A stretch of 64,000 nucleotides of DNA, from positions 178,637 to 242,636 of the forward strand of contig NZ_JAIPPU010000004.1 of assembly GCF_026646375.1 (NCBI RefSeq). The letters run 5' to 3'. Each line of letters opens with the position of its first letter. The stretch's first letter is position 1. This stretch comes from Acetobacterium wieringae (lineage in GTDB: Bacteria > Bacillota > Clostridia > Eubacteriales > Eubacteriaceae). The notes under the pieces were generated by a model that worked only from the letters and a program-made list of their open reading frames with translations, ran no database searches and was not told the origin of the DNA. A program made the translations under genes and the position numbers. Of this stretch, positions 1 through 9,227 are shown one piece after another.

Positions 1-57
1 AGTCCTCTGCTTCATGAACATTATCGCTTCGACTGGATCACTTCGCCTCATGCCTAG
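1..57 (+). CDS. possible C-terminal end of an unidentified gene (partial)
   Basis: Frame 1 is open from the first base of the window to a TAG at 55-57 and encodes 18 residues (SPLLHEHYRFDWITSPHA). It would converge on mutS2, whose stop codon overlaps it by three bases. The peptide looks protein-like but is too short to assign to a family, and a frame this short can be open by chance. The upstream sequence would settle it. Confidence 0.3.
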   Translation, partial: SPLLHEHYRFDWITSPHA

Positions 58-2423
58 AGATTGACAATGGTTACCCCAGAGCCGCCTTCGTTCATGGCCC
101 CCAAGCGAAAATCTTCAATCAGCGGGTTTGTTTTTAAGTATTCATGAATAATCTCCCGGAGCCTGCCGGTGCCTTTACCGTGAACAATCACCAGCTGCTT
201 GTTGCCTGAAAGCATCGCATCCCCAATCATTTTATCCACCAAAAACAAGGATTCTTCGCCATTTTTCCCACGAAGATCAAGCTTGGTCTCCATCACATGA
301 CGCTCGACCTTTTTAAAGGTCACCTTTTTTTCTTCCGGCTTGGCCAGGGTCGTTGAAATGCTCAAATCCCCGACATCAACCTTCAGCTTAATCATCTCAG
401 ACTGAACCATGGCTTTATTCTCGTTGGGAATCAGGTTTAACACCTCTCCCTCACGACGCAGGCTATTGATATAAACCTTCATCCCAACACGCAGGTCATC
501 CATTTCTAAAGCCGCCCCCTGATAATCTTTAGGTCGGCTACCAAACTGATAGAGATTTTTCTCTTTTTCTTTGATCCGCTTGCGAATCGCTTCCAATTCT
601 TTATTGTCTTTGATCGATGCAGTCGTCGTTTCCTGAATGGTTCGAATTTCCCGGTAAATCTCTTCGGTCTCGGCTCGGGTTTTCTTAACAATTTCCATTG
701 CTTCTTCCTGGGCTTTTTGCAGCAGTGCTTTTTGTTCATTTTCAAATTTCTGCTTTTCCTGATCCATTTGGCGTTTCAGCGCTTCGGTTTCCTGCTTCAG
801 GCGAATAATGGCATCATGCTCCGCTTCAGTGCGACGCCGCTTTTCATCAATTTTAATCAGGGTTTCTTCAAAGCGAATGGCTTCATTCTTAATCAGCTCC
901 CGGGCATTTTCAATAATTTCCTCACCCAACCCCAGGCGAATGGCAATTTCAAAGGCATTGGATTTTCCCGGCACGCCGATTAACAGGCGATAGGTGGGCC
1001 GCAGCGTTTTGACATCAAACTCGACGCTGGCATTGACAACCCCCGGGGTGACCAGGGCGTATTCCTTGAGTTCGCTGTAATGGGTGGTGGAGACACTGGT
1101 TACCCGACGTAGATGAAGGGCATTTAAAATCGAAATGGCCAGAGCGGCTCCTTCGGTCGGGTCGGTACCAGCACCCAGTTCATCAAATAATACCAGTGAG
1201 TTATGATCAGCCTTATTCATAATTGTCACGATATTGGTCATGTGCGATGAAAAGGTACTCAGGCTTTGCTCAATGCTTTGTTCATCCCCGATATCGGCAA
1301 AGATATCCCCAAAAATCCGGGTTTTGCTGCCCTCCCGAACCGGGATAAACAATCCGGACTGTACCATCAAATTCAATAGTCCGATGGTTTTTAATGAGAC
1401 CGTTTTTCCCCCGGTGTTGGGCCCAGTGATCACCATTGTATCAATGCCTGCGGAAAAATATATATCCGAGGCGACAACCTGGTCTTCAGGAATCAAGGGA
1501 TGTTTGGCTCTAAGCAGCTCAATGGCCCCGGTTTCCGAGACACTGGTGCGGACTCCATTAATGGTCAAACCATACTTGCCCTTCCCAAACTGAAAATCCA
1601 GATCCACCAGCACATCATAATTGCAGATAATTTCATCCCGCAAATCAGCGACTTTCTGAGTCAGATCTTTGAGAATCCGGGTGATTTCGTGTTCTTCTTC
1701 GGTAACTAGAATTTTAATATCGTTATTCAGTTCCACCACTGCCATCGGCTCAATAAACAGGGTTGCTCCACTGGCCGATTTATCCAGTACAATTCCCGGC
1801 ACCTGGCTACGGTATTCCTGTTTAACCGGAATGACATAGCGATTGTTCCGAATCGTCACGATTTTTTCCTGCAGGACTTTTTCATAGGTGGTAGAACTAA
1901 TCATTTGATTCAGTTTTTCAGTGATCCGCTTGTATTTAAACTGCATCTCCCGTCGAATCCGGGACAGCTCACGAGAGGCGTTGTCGGCCATTTCTTCGGG
2001 TCCCAGGATTTTGCGGCTGATTTCTTTTTCCAATTCTTCACAGGGTTCCAGTGAGGTAAACAGATCCTTGAGCAAAACAAGGGTATCCATCTGGGTGTCC
2101 CCATGATAATAATTATCCATATCCCGAGCAATCCGCAGTAACGTGGCGATCGACAACAGCTCTTTCATTGACAGCATCGAACCAATGGCTGCACGCTTGA
2201 CATAATCACTCGTGTTTGGTACATCTGCCAGCGGTGGCCGACCATTGCGAAGGATCATCCCCAGACTTTCATTGGTTAAATCAAGGGCTCGATTAACTGC
2301 TGCCAGACTTTCTTGCGGCAACAGATTCTTTGCCTGATCCTTCCCACCCTGAGTGACGCAATGTTCACCCAGGCTTTTTAATATTTTATGATATTCCAAG
2401 ACCTTTAAGCTTCTTTGATCCAT
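54..2423 (-). CDS. mutS2: MutS2-family ATPase/endonuclease
   Basis: The 789-residue protein has the usual MutS2 length and layout: an N-terminal core and lever region, an ABC-type ATPase domain with Walker A GPNTGGKTVS near residue 333, a charged coiled-coil clamp insert at about 515-620, and a C-terminal Smr nuclease domain at about 710-789 with LDLRG and VHGKGTGRLR. In Firmicutes MutS2 has been linked to suppression of recombination and, more recently, to rescue of collided ribosomes through the Smr domain. The ATG at 2421-2423 follows GAGGAG at good spacing. It lies 16 bp downstream of the U32 peptidase gene on the same strand, so the two are probably co-transcribed. Family assignment is firm; the cellular role follows from the family. 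Confidence 0.96.
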   Translation of the reverse strand: MDQRSLKVLEYHKILKSLGEHCVTQGGKDQAKNLLPQESLAAVNRALDLTNESLGMILRNGRPPLADVPNTSDYVKRAAIGSMLSMKELLSIATLLRIARDMDNYYHGDTQMDTLVLLKDLFTSLEPCEELEKEISRKILGPEEMADNASRELSRIRREMQFKYKRITEKLNQMISSTTYEKVLQEKIVTIRNNRYVIPVKQEYRSQVPGIVLDKSASGATLFIEPMAVVELNNDIKILVTEEEHEITRILKDLTQKVADLRDEIICNYDVLVDLDFQFGKGKYGLTINGVRTSVSETGAIELLRAKHPLIPEDQVVASDIYFSAGIDTMVITGPNTGGKTVSLKTIGLLNLMVQSGLFIPVREGSKTRIFGDIFADIGDEQSIEQSLSTFSSHMTNIVTIMNKADHNSLVLFDELGAGTDPTEGAALAISILNALHLRRVTSVSTTHYSELKEYALVTPGVVNASVEFDVKTLRPTYRLLIGVPGKSNAFEIAIRLGLGEEIIENARELIKNEAIRFEETLIKIDEKRRRTEAEHDAIIRLKQETEALKRQMDQEKQKFENEQKALLQKAQEEAMEIVKKTRAETEEIYREIRTIQETTTASIKDNKELEAIRKRIKEKEKNLYQFGSRPKDYQGAALEMDDLRVGMKVYINSLRREGEVLNLIPNENKAMVQSEMIKLKVDVGDLSISTTLAKPEEKKVTFKKVERHVMETKLDLRGKNGEESLFLVDKMIGDAMLSGNKQLVIVHGKGTGRLREIIHEYLKTNPLIEDFRLGAMNEGGSGVTIVNL

Positions 2424-2439
2424 GTATTATTTCACTCCT

Positions 2440-4929
2440 CTATTTTACGCCTCGTCTAAAACTCCCCCGGGTGGTTCCTTCAGTTCCCAACCCTTCGGGA
2501 AGACCCCAATGCTTGTCATAAATTCCCTGTCGGTAATAACTGATGATGGTTCTTAACTTTTCGATATTTTCGTTATGGTAGTAGATGCGCCAGGTGTCAA
2601 CGGACTTCAATTCAAGGATTTCTTCTCTAAAAAATAGCGTGTCGCCATTATAGACATGAATCAAGCCCTGATCATCCCGCTCCACCGGGAAACTGAAACC
2701 CCGCTCATCGAGCAGTTTACCGGACATCTCCCGATGACACAAACCAGTTGTTCCTTTTTTCTTTTCCAGACAATTTTTGCAGCCAAACAGGCATTTTTTA
2801 CTGACCATCAGCTCCTGAACACCATAAACAGGTAACACCATATCAATCTCAGAATGCTCGGTAATTTCTTGTAACTCGGTTTCAATAAGTTCCGGCGATA
2901 ACACGGCACCACCAACACCCCACTCTTTTAATGCCCGAGTTGCCAGGGTATTAAACACGTTAAACGACAAATCGGCCTCCACATAAGATGATGTTTTATT
3001 CAGCAGTTGCAACGCTTCATAATTACCAATTAAAAAGCCATCCTGATTCAACTCTTTTTTTAATAATTGTCGCACTTTTTTAGTCATCTGGTCATCCATA
3101 ATTTTAGGCGTCTTCAATAAAACTTTAATTCCCCGATCCTTCAAGCGAGCAGTCTTTTCTATTACCCCTTCCCCCAACAAAGGTAACACAACCTGATCCA
3201 ATCCATCCAATTGCATTAAAACGTCGTCCATCGGCATTTTTTCAAATGCTAATGAAACCTGTTTTTTTGCGCCAACTAATTGTAGTTTTTTAAACCGCTC
3301 CGATTTGACAAAAAGTTCTTTTTCCAATGGCACACTTGTAATGGTCGCATGTAACAAATCGGGATTGACCGCATTTTTTCGTGTGTCTGCCAGCTTCTGT
3401 GTCAGTTTAATCAGTACTTCTTTACGCAAGGTGTTTAACTGACTACGGGATAGAAAAACCTGATCATCCAATTCCATGGAAATGATACCAAGTTCGAAGC
3501 CAGTGCCACCGATCCGGGAAATTTGCTCCCGCACCATCGCCTCATCAATGGGATTTTTTAGTGGTGCTTCGGGATAAAAATCAGCACGATATGTGACTGC
3601 GCACCCCTGTGCAGAAGCGACTATTTCTGCCGGTTTATCGAGCTTCAGGAACAGTTTGAAATTGATTGTCGAGGCTGGCTGATCAAGCGAACGGGAGCCC
3701 CGTTTTGTAAGACTGTCCATCAAGTTTTTATCGAAATTTTTGTATAGCAGTGTTCCCGGCGAAACCCCATAGCGACAGGGAATGACCACGGTTTCGCCAC
3801 CAGAACCCCGTTCACACCGGCGACCCGACGGAGTGAAAATCGCATCGACTCTGGTTCCTGTTTTGCCGTCCTCGCCAAAGGATAACCCATCCCCAACATT
3901 GAGTTGCACATCCTCATAAAGACGAATCCCCAGCGGTTGATAGGTGCTTTTATGATTTGTATTTTTGGCAGTTTTAGCAAGACTGACAACCTGACCAATT
4001 AAAACACCCCGGTTCTTACCCACCTGAGCATTGAGAATATCTGCTTCATTAAAAAGATGGCCCCGGGTGAAATCCCGGTTAAACACCTGCATGACGGCTC
4101 GATTATCGATGGTTTGATCAACCTCATCTCCGGCAGCAGCATCGATGCCTTCCCGATAAGCCCGGGTGATTCCATAAACATATTCCGGTGTTTTCATCCG
4201 TCCTTCTATTTTTAAAGAATCCACGCCAGAAGCGCTAACGACCGGAAGCGCATCCAAAATATTTAAGTCCTTGGGACTGATAAGATAGCCTTCCTTTACC
4301 AGACGAGCGTTCTCATCAAAGAGTTGGTAATGTTTCCGGCAGGGTTGGGCGCAGAGCCCCCGGTTACCGCTACGGCCGCCAATCATACTGCTCATCAGGC
4401 ACTGACCGGAATAGGCATAGCACAAGGCTCCATGGGCGAATATTTTTAATTCAATTCTGGTTTTCTTTTTAATATCGGCCACCTGGGCTAATGCCATTTC
4501 TCGAGGCAACACCACCCGGGAAAAACCAAGTTTCTGAAAAAACAGTACCCCTTCCAACCCATAAACGGAAGCCTGGGTACTGGTTTGCAGTTTGAATTCC
4601 GGAAAATAATGTCGAAGTAGATAAATCAACCCGATATCCTGAACAATCAAGCCATCCAGGTTAAGGGTTTTTAAAAAATTAAGCGTGTTGACCACTTCTG
4701 CCATTTCACAGTTTTTGATTAAAATATTCAAGGTGACATAAACTTTCACCCCATGTCGATGACATAGGGTGACCGCCGCCTTTATTTCTTCGTCCGTCAT
4801 GTTTTCGGCATTACGACGGGCATTAAAGGATTTGCCACCAAAATAGACTGCATCTGCGCCGCCGTTGATGGCTGCGATCACCGCCGCCATGGTTCCGGCC
4901 GGAGCCAACAGTTCTGGTTTCTTATTCAT
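2440..4929 (-). CDS. U32 family peptidase with C-terminal DUF3656-type region
   Basis: The 829-residue protein opens with a TIM-barrel-like region (KPELLAPAGTMAAVIAAING) and carries the U32 signature at about 165-200 (HGALCYAYSGQCLMSS, then GNRGLCAQPCR) with clustered cysteines. A second cysteine group at about 700-725 (CLFGCKNC and GLCHRE) resembles the iron-sulfur ligands of U32 proteins used in RNA hydroxylation or ubiquinone pathways. At about 830 residues it belongs to the long U32 subgroup common in Clostridia rather than the 300-450 residue forms. It sits directly upstream of mutS2 with a 16 bp gap. Its substrate is unknown; peptidase activity is a family label and an RNA-modifying role is equally possible. 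Confidence 0.9.
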   Translation of the reverse strand: MNKKPELLAPAGTMAAVIAAINGGADAVYFGGKSFNARRNAENMTDEEIKAAVTLCHRHGVKVYVTLNILIKNCEMAEVVNTLNFLKTLNLDGLIVQDIGLIYLLRHYFPEFKLQTSTQASVYGLEGVLFFQKLGFSRVVLPREMALAQVADIKKKTRIELKIFAHGALCYAYSGQCLMSSMIGGRSGNRGLCAQPCRKHYQLFDENARLVKEGYLISPKDLNILDALPVVSASGVDSLKIEGRMKTPEYVYGITRAYREGIDAAAGDEVDQTIDNRAVMQVFNRDFTRGHLFNEADILNAQVGKNRGVLIGQVVSLAKTAKNTNHKSTYQPLGIRLYEDVQLNVGDGLSFGEDGKTGTRVDAIFTPSGRRCERGSGGETVVIPCRYGVSPGTLLYKNFDKNLMDSLTKRGSRSLDQPASTINFKLFLKLDKPAEIVASAQGCAVTYRADFYPEAPLKNPIDEAMVREQISRIGGTGFELGIISMELDDQVFLSRSQLNTLRKEVLIKLTQKLADTRKNAVNPDLLHATITSVPLEKELFVKSERFKKLQLVGAKKQVSLAFEKMPMDDVLMQLDGLDQVVLPLLGEGVIEKTARLKDRGIKVLLKTPKIMDDQMTKKVRQLLKKELNQDGFLIGNYEALQLLNKTSSYVEADLSFNVFNTLATRALKEWGVGGAVLSPELIETELQEITEHSEIDMVLPVYGVQELMVSKKCLFGCKNCLEKKKGTTGLCHREMSGKLLDERGFSFPVERDDQGLIHVYNGDTLFFREEILELKSVDTWRIYYHNENIEKLRTIISYYRQGIYDKHWGLPEGLGTEGTTRGSFRRGVK

Positions 4930-5153
4930 TTTTACCTCATGTTCCTATTAATCGCTGTTTCACGTATCATCTATGCAATTGATTATTATAACATATCGAG
5001 ATAAAATAAAGAAGATTTGAAATTCTTTTAATCATTTACAATAAAGAAACTAATCTTCTTGATAAATCAGGGTAAAAAAAGTATGATAAGAAAAATGTTT
5101 TGTTCTGGTATGATTTTAGAAGTGAAACTGAAATGCAGAGAAAGGGGTCGTTC

Positions 5154-6428
5154 ATGAAAATTTCGATCTTAACATTGGGAACTCGAGGTGATGTCCAACC
5201 TTTTGTCGCTCTGGGTCAAAAAGCCCTTGAACACGGACATCAGACCGTCATCTGTACCGGAAAAAAATTTAAACCCTTCGTTGAGGCAACTGGAATAGCA
5301 TATCAGGAAGCTGCCAGTGATCTGATGGCAATGCTTGAAACCGCTGAAGGACAGATGGTTTTTAAACATGCCCTGCGCCATCCATTCCGTACCAAAAAAT
5401 ATCTCGATGAAGTGGTCAATCCAAATTTTCGAAAGACGTTGGATCAGTTTTATGAAGCCGCCAAGGGGACAGATGTGATCCTCTATCATCCCAAGGCCTT
5501 CGGTGCTCCGGATATTGCTGAAGCTCTTGACATTCCCTGTATCAGCATTCCCCCGGTACCAATCACCTTACCAATTGATGAATTCCCCAACCTGGCCATC
5601 TCTCCGACTAAAAATCTGGGAAAACACTTCAATCGCTGGACCTATTCGGTGATGGCTCAAGCCGAACGGTCAAGTATCAATGAAGTCAATGATTTCAGAG
5701 AAAAAACCCTACATCTGCCCAAACGAAAAAGCGGACTTTATACTTTTTCTCTAAACGATCAGGCGATTCCGATTATTTATCCCATCAGTAAGTCCTTATT
5801 TCCGGAAGTATCAAGCTGGGAGGGCCGGGTTCTGACGCCAGGCTTTTTTTATCTTGATTCCACCGCCGAGCAACTTGACTCCAGCCTCACGGCATTTTTA
5901 AGTGCCGGATCAGCGCCTATTATCATCTCATTTAGCAGTATGCCCCTTAAAACGCCTGAACAATTCATAAACTGCTTACAGGAAGCTCTTCTTGCCACCC
6001 ATCAACGGGGCATCCTATTAACCGGCAACAGTGGTATTCGCTTTGATGCGGATGCCGATTTGCTGACCATCGACACAGCGCCCCATTCGCTGTTATTTCC
6101 CTATGCAAAAGGAATCGTTCATCATGGTGGTGTGGGAACGATGGCCGCCGCCATCAAAAGTGGCAAACCGCAGCTGATCATCCCTTTTTCGGTGGATCAA
6201 CCCTTTTGGGCCAATCGCCTTTTTCGACAGGGGTATGCCCTTAAACCGCTCAAGGAAACTCAGATCACCACACGCGCTCTGATCCAACGCTTTATTCAAT
6301 TTGACGAAGAAGCCGTTAAATCAAAGGCCCAGGCCCTCAAGACCATCATTGATCAGGAAAACGGAACAGAAACAGCCCTTACATTTATCGAGAACCATTG
6401 TCGAAGTAACAAAAAAAGTCATCGATAA
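5154..6428 (+). CDS. UGT/MGT-type glycosyltransferase
   Basis: The 424-residue protein begins MKISILTLGTRGDVQPFVAL, the N-terminal signature of GT1/GT28-like glycosyltransferases of the sterol and macrolide glucosyltransferase group. The nucleotide-sugar site is at the C-terminus (HHGGVGTMAAAIKSGKPQL near residue 322). These enzymes transfer a sugar from a nucleotide donor to a lipid or small molecule. The frame is open upstream to 5100, but the ATG at 5154 follows AGAAAGGGG and starts the conserved domain, so it is preferred. No biosynthetic neighbours indicate the acceptor. It is divergent from the U32 gene and ends at a bidirectional terminator. Confidence 0.88.
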   Translation: MKISILTLGTRGDVQPFVALGQKALEHGHQTVICTGKKFKPFVEATGIAYQEAASDLMAMLETAEGQMVFKHALRHPFRTKKYLDEVVNPNFRKTLDQFYEAAKGTDVILYHPKAFGAPDIAEALDIPCISIPPVPITLPIDEFPNLAISPTKNLGKHFNRWTYSVMAQAERSSINEVNDFREKTLHLPKRKSGLYTFSLNDQAIPIIYPISKSLFPEVSSWEGRVLTPGFFYLDSTAEQLDSSLTAFLSAGSAPIIISFSSMPLKTPEQFINCLQEALLATHQRGILLTGNSGIRFDADADLLTIDTAPHSLLFPYAKGIVHHGGVGTMAAAIKSGKPQLIIPFSVDQPFWANRLFRQGYALKPLKETQITTRALIQRFIQFDEEAVKSKAQALKTIIDQENGTETALTFIENHCRSNKKSHR

Positions 6429-6453
6429 AACAATTTTAGCGTGTTCCCCAACT

Positions 6454-6494
6454 AAAAAAAGCAGCTCCGGTTCTTCACCCAAGCTGCTTTTTTT
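6454..6494. terminator. bidirectional intrinsic terminator
   Basis: Perfect 13-bp inverted repeat (arms AAAAAAAGCAGCT at 6454-6466 and AGCTGCTTTTTTT at 6482-6494), with T runs on both strands. It lies between the converging glycosyltransferase (+) and DUF308 (-) genes and would stop transcripts from either side. Confidence 0.88.
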
Positions 6495-6518
6495 GGTTGA
6501 TGACATTATTCAATCATT

Positions 6519-7133
6519 TCATTCAACATGATAATCCTCAAACCCTCTTTTGACCTTTTTTATTTGGGTAAAGGCTCGTTTCATACCAATTGACTGAATC
6601 ATTAAAAATATACCAAAGATGGCAAACGCAACCCCGACAATTATCACAATCAGATTGGCTGGACCCATCGGATTTATAAAGGCATAAATTCCAAAGGCAA
6701 TAAATCCCACCCCAAGCACGATTTTTGCAATTCTGCCGGCAGATCCGGAATTTGCGGAAATAATCAGTAGAAAAATCCCGGTAATAATTGCCCAGATGCC
6801 GATAATGATAATAAAAAATGAGACGATCACATTGGGCACCAGTAAAAAAATAGCACAGATAATCAGATCAAAGATGCCTCTGCCCAGGCTAAAGCCAACC
6901 TCAGCACCGTATTTGCTACGCATCACCAGGGCTGAGATAATATAAATAATCCCCATGATCCCACGATAAACGCCAAAAACAAAGACCAACAGGGTAATGG
7001 CCTGATTGCTAAAAAAGATGGCAAAGATACTCAGTGCAACAAAACAAAGCCCATCCAGTAGCATCAGCCACCACTTGCCATACGACCGTTCCAACATATC
7101 AATACCCAGGGATCTCGCTTCACTTTGATTCAT
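6519..7133 (-). CDS. DUF308/HdeD-like membrane protein
   Basis: The 204-residue protein is almost entirely hydrophobic, with about six predicted membrane segments from residue 22 to 180, repeated in the paired pattern of DUF308 proteins (for example ITLLVFVFGVYRGIMGIIYI). A charged tail follows (MKRAFTQIKKVKRGFEDY). HdeD-type proteins are inner-membrane proteins connected with acid stress in enterobacteria; the role in Firmicutes is unknown. A single gene between a terminator and the C_GCAxxG_C_C gene; nothing in the context narrows its function. Confidence 0.8.
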   Translation of the reverse strand: MNQSEARSLGIDMLERSYGKWWLMLLDGLCFVALSIFAIFFSNQAITLLVFVFGVYRGIMGIIYIISALVMRSKYGAEVGFSLGRGIFDLIICAIFLLVPNVIVSFFIIIIGIWAIITGIFLLIISANSGSAGRIAKIVLGVGFIAFGIYAFINPMGPANLIVIIVGVAFAIFGIFLMIQSIGMKRAFTQIKKVKRGFEDYHVE

Positions 7134-7170
7134 CTGACAACCTCCGTCATTTTTTTGCTATAATCTATCT

Positions 7171-7605
7171 TTACTCTTTTTCCAATGTTGCAACGACCCG
7201 ATCAAAAACCTGACCCGCCCGAAGCTTAACCGGATTGCAGGCTTCCACCTCATCCCGATGGTGTTTTTTGATATAGTCACAATTCAGACTACCAAATTCT
7301 TTCTCAAATTCTTCCACTAGAAACTTAGCTGCTCGTGTCATTTTAGCCTGGTCTGATGGTCTTTCTTCAGTATATAAAGCGCCCAGAGCTGCCAGTGAAC
7401 CAGAAAAGGCACCACAGGTTCTTTCAGAATAAAATCCAGCCCCAAAACCTTGGAGCAGTCGAAAACTTTCCTCCGGAATTTTTAACTCATATGTATCATT
7501 GGCCGCCCGTAACAAAACCTCGGCACAATTCATATGATACTGGGGTTGTTCTTCAACCGGTTTGTCTTTTCCAAAGGCATTATAACTATCAATCGCTTCT
7601 TTCAT
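7171..7605 (-). CDS. C_GCAxxG_C_C family redox protein
   Basis: The 144-residue protein has the cysteine pattern that names this family: NCAEVLL near residue 26, GFYSERTCGAFSGSLAALG near 56-75, then single cysteines in NCDYIK and EACNPV. The family is taken to be redox-active or metal-binding and is common in anaerobes, but no reaction is established. The start ATG at 7603-7605 follows GGAGG. It lies between the DUF308 gene and the metK 3' end and has no obvious functional partner here. Confidence 0.82.
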   Translation of the reverse strand: MKEAIDSYNAFGKDKPVEEQPQYHMNCAEVLLRAANDTYELKIPEESFRLLQGFGAGFYSERTCGAFSGSLAALGALYTEERPSDQAKMTRAAKFLVEEFEKEFGSLNCDYIKKHHRDEVEACNPVKLRAGQVFDRVVATLEKE

Positions 7606-7738
7606 TTTCTCCTCCGTTTTTTACTTTGCGGGTGATTCGGGGTACATCCTTATTTCTGCGCTTTTTTGATATACCCCTAATTAATGACATAACACACGAA
7701 TCAATAAAATTCTGCTTTGATCTACGGTTATTTTTATT

Positions 7739-8917
7739 TTATCGATCGTTTTTCAGTTTTTCCACCATGTCCAGTCGTTCCCAGGGCAAATCCAGATCTG
7801 GGCGACCAAAATGGCCATACGCTGCAGTTTGTTTATAGATCGGGGCTCGCAGACCAAGGTTTTTTATAATCGCTGCTGGTCTTAAATCAAAATGTTTTTG
7901 AATCAAGGCAATAATCCGATCATCTTCAATTTTTCCGGTTCCAAAGGTATCAACATAAATTGACACCGGTTTTGCCACCCCAATGGCATAAGCCAATTCA
8001 ACTTCACATTTATCAGCCAGACCAGCGGCGACAATATTCTTCGCCACATGTCGGGCGGCATAGGCTCCAGAGCGATCGACCTTAGTGGGGTCTTTCCCGG
8101 AAAATGCCCCGCCACCATGACGACCGTAACCGCCATAGGTATCAACAATGATCTTCCGACCGGTTAATCCACAGTCTCCCTGAGGGCCGCCGATAACAAA
8201 ACGACCAGTGGGATTAATAAAATATTTGGTTTCAGCATCCAATAATTTGGGATCAATGACCGCTTTAATCACTTTTTCGATCATATCTTTTTCAATGGTT
8301 TCTGATGAAACATCAGCGCTGTGCTGGGTCGAAATAACCACCGTATCAATTCGAGTCGGAATGCCATCATTGTATTCCACGGTTACCTGAGTTTTTCCAT
8401 CAGGACGTAAATAATCAACAAGATTATCTTTGCGGATATCGGTAAGTCGCTTGGCCAGCTGATGCGCCAGAGAAATTGGCAATGGCATCAGTTCCGGGGT
8501 TTCATTGCAGGCAAAACCAAACATCATCCCCTGATCTCCGGCACCGGTAGCCAAATCCACCTCATTGGCCTCACCTTTTCGGGACTCCAATCCCTCATCC
8601 ACACCCATGGCAATATCAGCCGATTGTTCATCAATGGCTGTAATAACTGAACAGGTATCGCAGTCAAAACCATATTTTGCCCGGTCGTAGCCAATCTCCC
8701 GGACGGTGTTGCGGACCAGTTTAGGAATATCGACATAGCAGGACGTCGTGATCTCACCTGCAACCAACACCAAACCGGTGGTAACCAATGTTTCACAGGC
8801 AACCCGAGCCATCGGATCCTGCTCGAAAATTGCATCTAAAACGGCATCAGAAATCTGATCACAAATCTTATCAGGATGCCCCTCTGTTACCGATTCTGAG
8901 GTAAATAATTTTTTCAT
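7739..8917 (-). CDS. metK: S-adenosylmethionine synthetase
   Basis: The 392-residue enzyme makes S-adenosylmethionine from methionine and ATP. Diagnostic motifs are all present: [16 protein letters not shown] near residue 14, [16 protein letters not shown] near 115, and [19 protein letters not shown] near 265. Length is typical for a bacterial tetrameric MetK. The gene is preceded by a complete SAM-I riboswitch ending in a terminator about 50 bp before the start codon, so expression should fall when SAM is plentiful. In an acetogen SAM supply also matters for radical-SAM enzymes. The start follows AGGAGA. Confidence 0.98.
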   Translation of the reverse strand: MKKLFTSESVTEGHPDKICDQISDAVLDAIFEQDPMARVACETLVTTGLVLVAGEITTSCYVDIPKLVRNTVREIGYDRAKYGFDCDTCSVITAIDEQSADIAMGVDEGLESRKGEANEVDLATGAGDQGMMFGFACNETPELMPLPISLAHQLAKRLTDIRKDNLVDYLRPDGKTQVTVEYNDGIPTRIDTVVISTQHSADVSSETIEKDMIEKVIKAVIDPKLLDAETKYFINPTGRFVIGGPQGDCGLTGRKIIVDTYGGYGRHGGGAFSGKDPTKVDRSGAYAARHVAKNIVAAGLADKCEVELAYAIGVAKPVSIYVDTFGTGKIEDDRIIALIQKHFDLRPAAIIKNLGLRAPIYKQTAAYGHFGRPDLDLPWERLDMVEKLKNDR

Positions 8918-8970
8918 TTTGTTCTCCTTTTTTATTCTGTAATGTCTATTTACCTGATACTTAAATCACG

Positions 8971-9104
8971 AAAAAAGCCTCGTCGGATGACGAGGCTAAT
9001 GTTCACATTAAATCCCATCATTGCGAAAATATCGCAGGTATTGGCACCATGCACATGCTGGTTGCCGGGTTTCATCGGGCCTGTCCCTCCACCTCTCTGG
9101 ATAG
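8971..9104 (-). promoter_or_regulatory. SAM-I (S-box) riboswitch with terminator, upstream of metK
   Basis: On the minus strand the leader reads TATCCAGAGAGGTGGAGGGA, then CCCGATGAAACCCGGCAACC, which is the conserved P1/P2/P3 core of the SAM-I riboswitch. The expression platform ends in a 9-bp GC-rich hairpin (arms 8976-8984 and 8989-8997) followed by six U residues, a textbook intrinsic terminator. Bound SAM should stabilise P1 and allow termination. Class assignment is from direct recognition of the consensus; ligand response is known for the family. Confidence 0.96.
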
Positions 9105-9129
9105 GTAAATATTCAATTACTTTTTCTAA

Positions 9130-9158
9130 ATCATACACATCATTATTTTTTTTGTCAA
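9130..9158 (-). promoter_or_regulatory. sigma-A promoter for the metK riboswitch transcript
   Basis: On the minus strand TTGACA (9153-9158) and TATGAT (9130-9135) are separated by 17 bp. The predicted start at about 9123 lies roughly 20 bases before the riboswitch P1 stem. Only the position and consensus match support it. Confidence 0.82.
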
Positions 9159-9227
9159 GCATTTTATTACTGACTAAAGTTTTTGGCAAGTATGTCCACA
9201 ATTTAATTTAGGCAAATCAAAATATCG

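Noticed and set aside
7356..7838. Long antisense frames such as the one opposite the C_GCAxxG_C_C and metK genes
   Set aside because: They lack ribosome sites and recognisable domains, and run opposite strongly supported genes.
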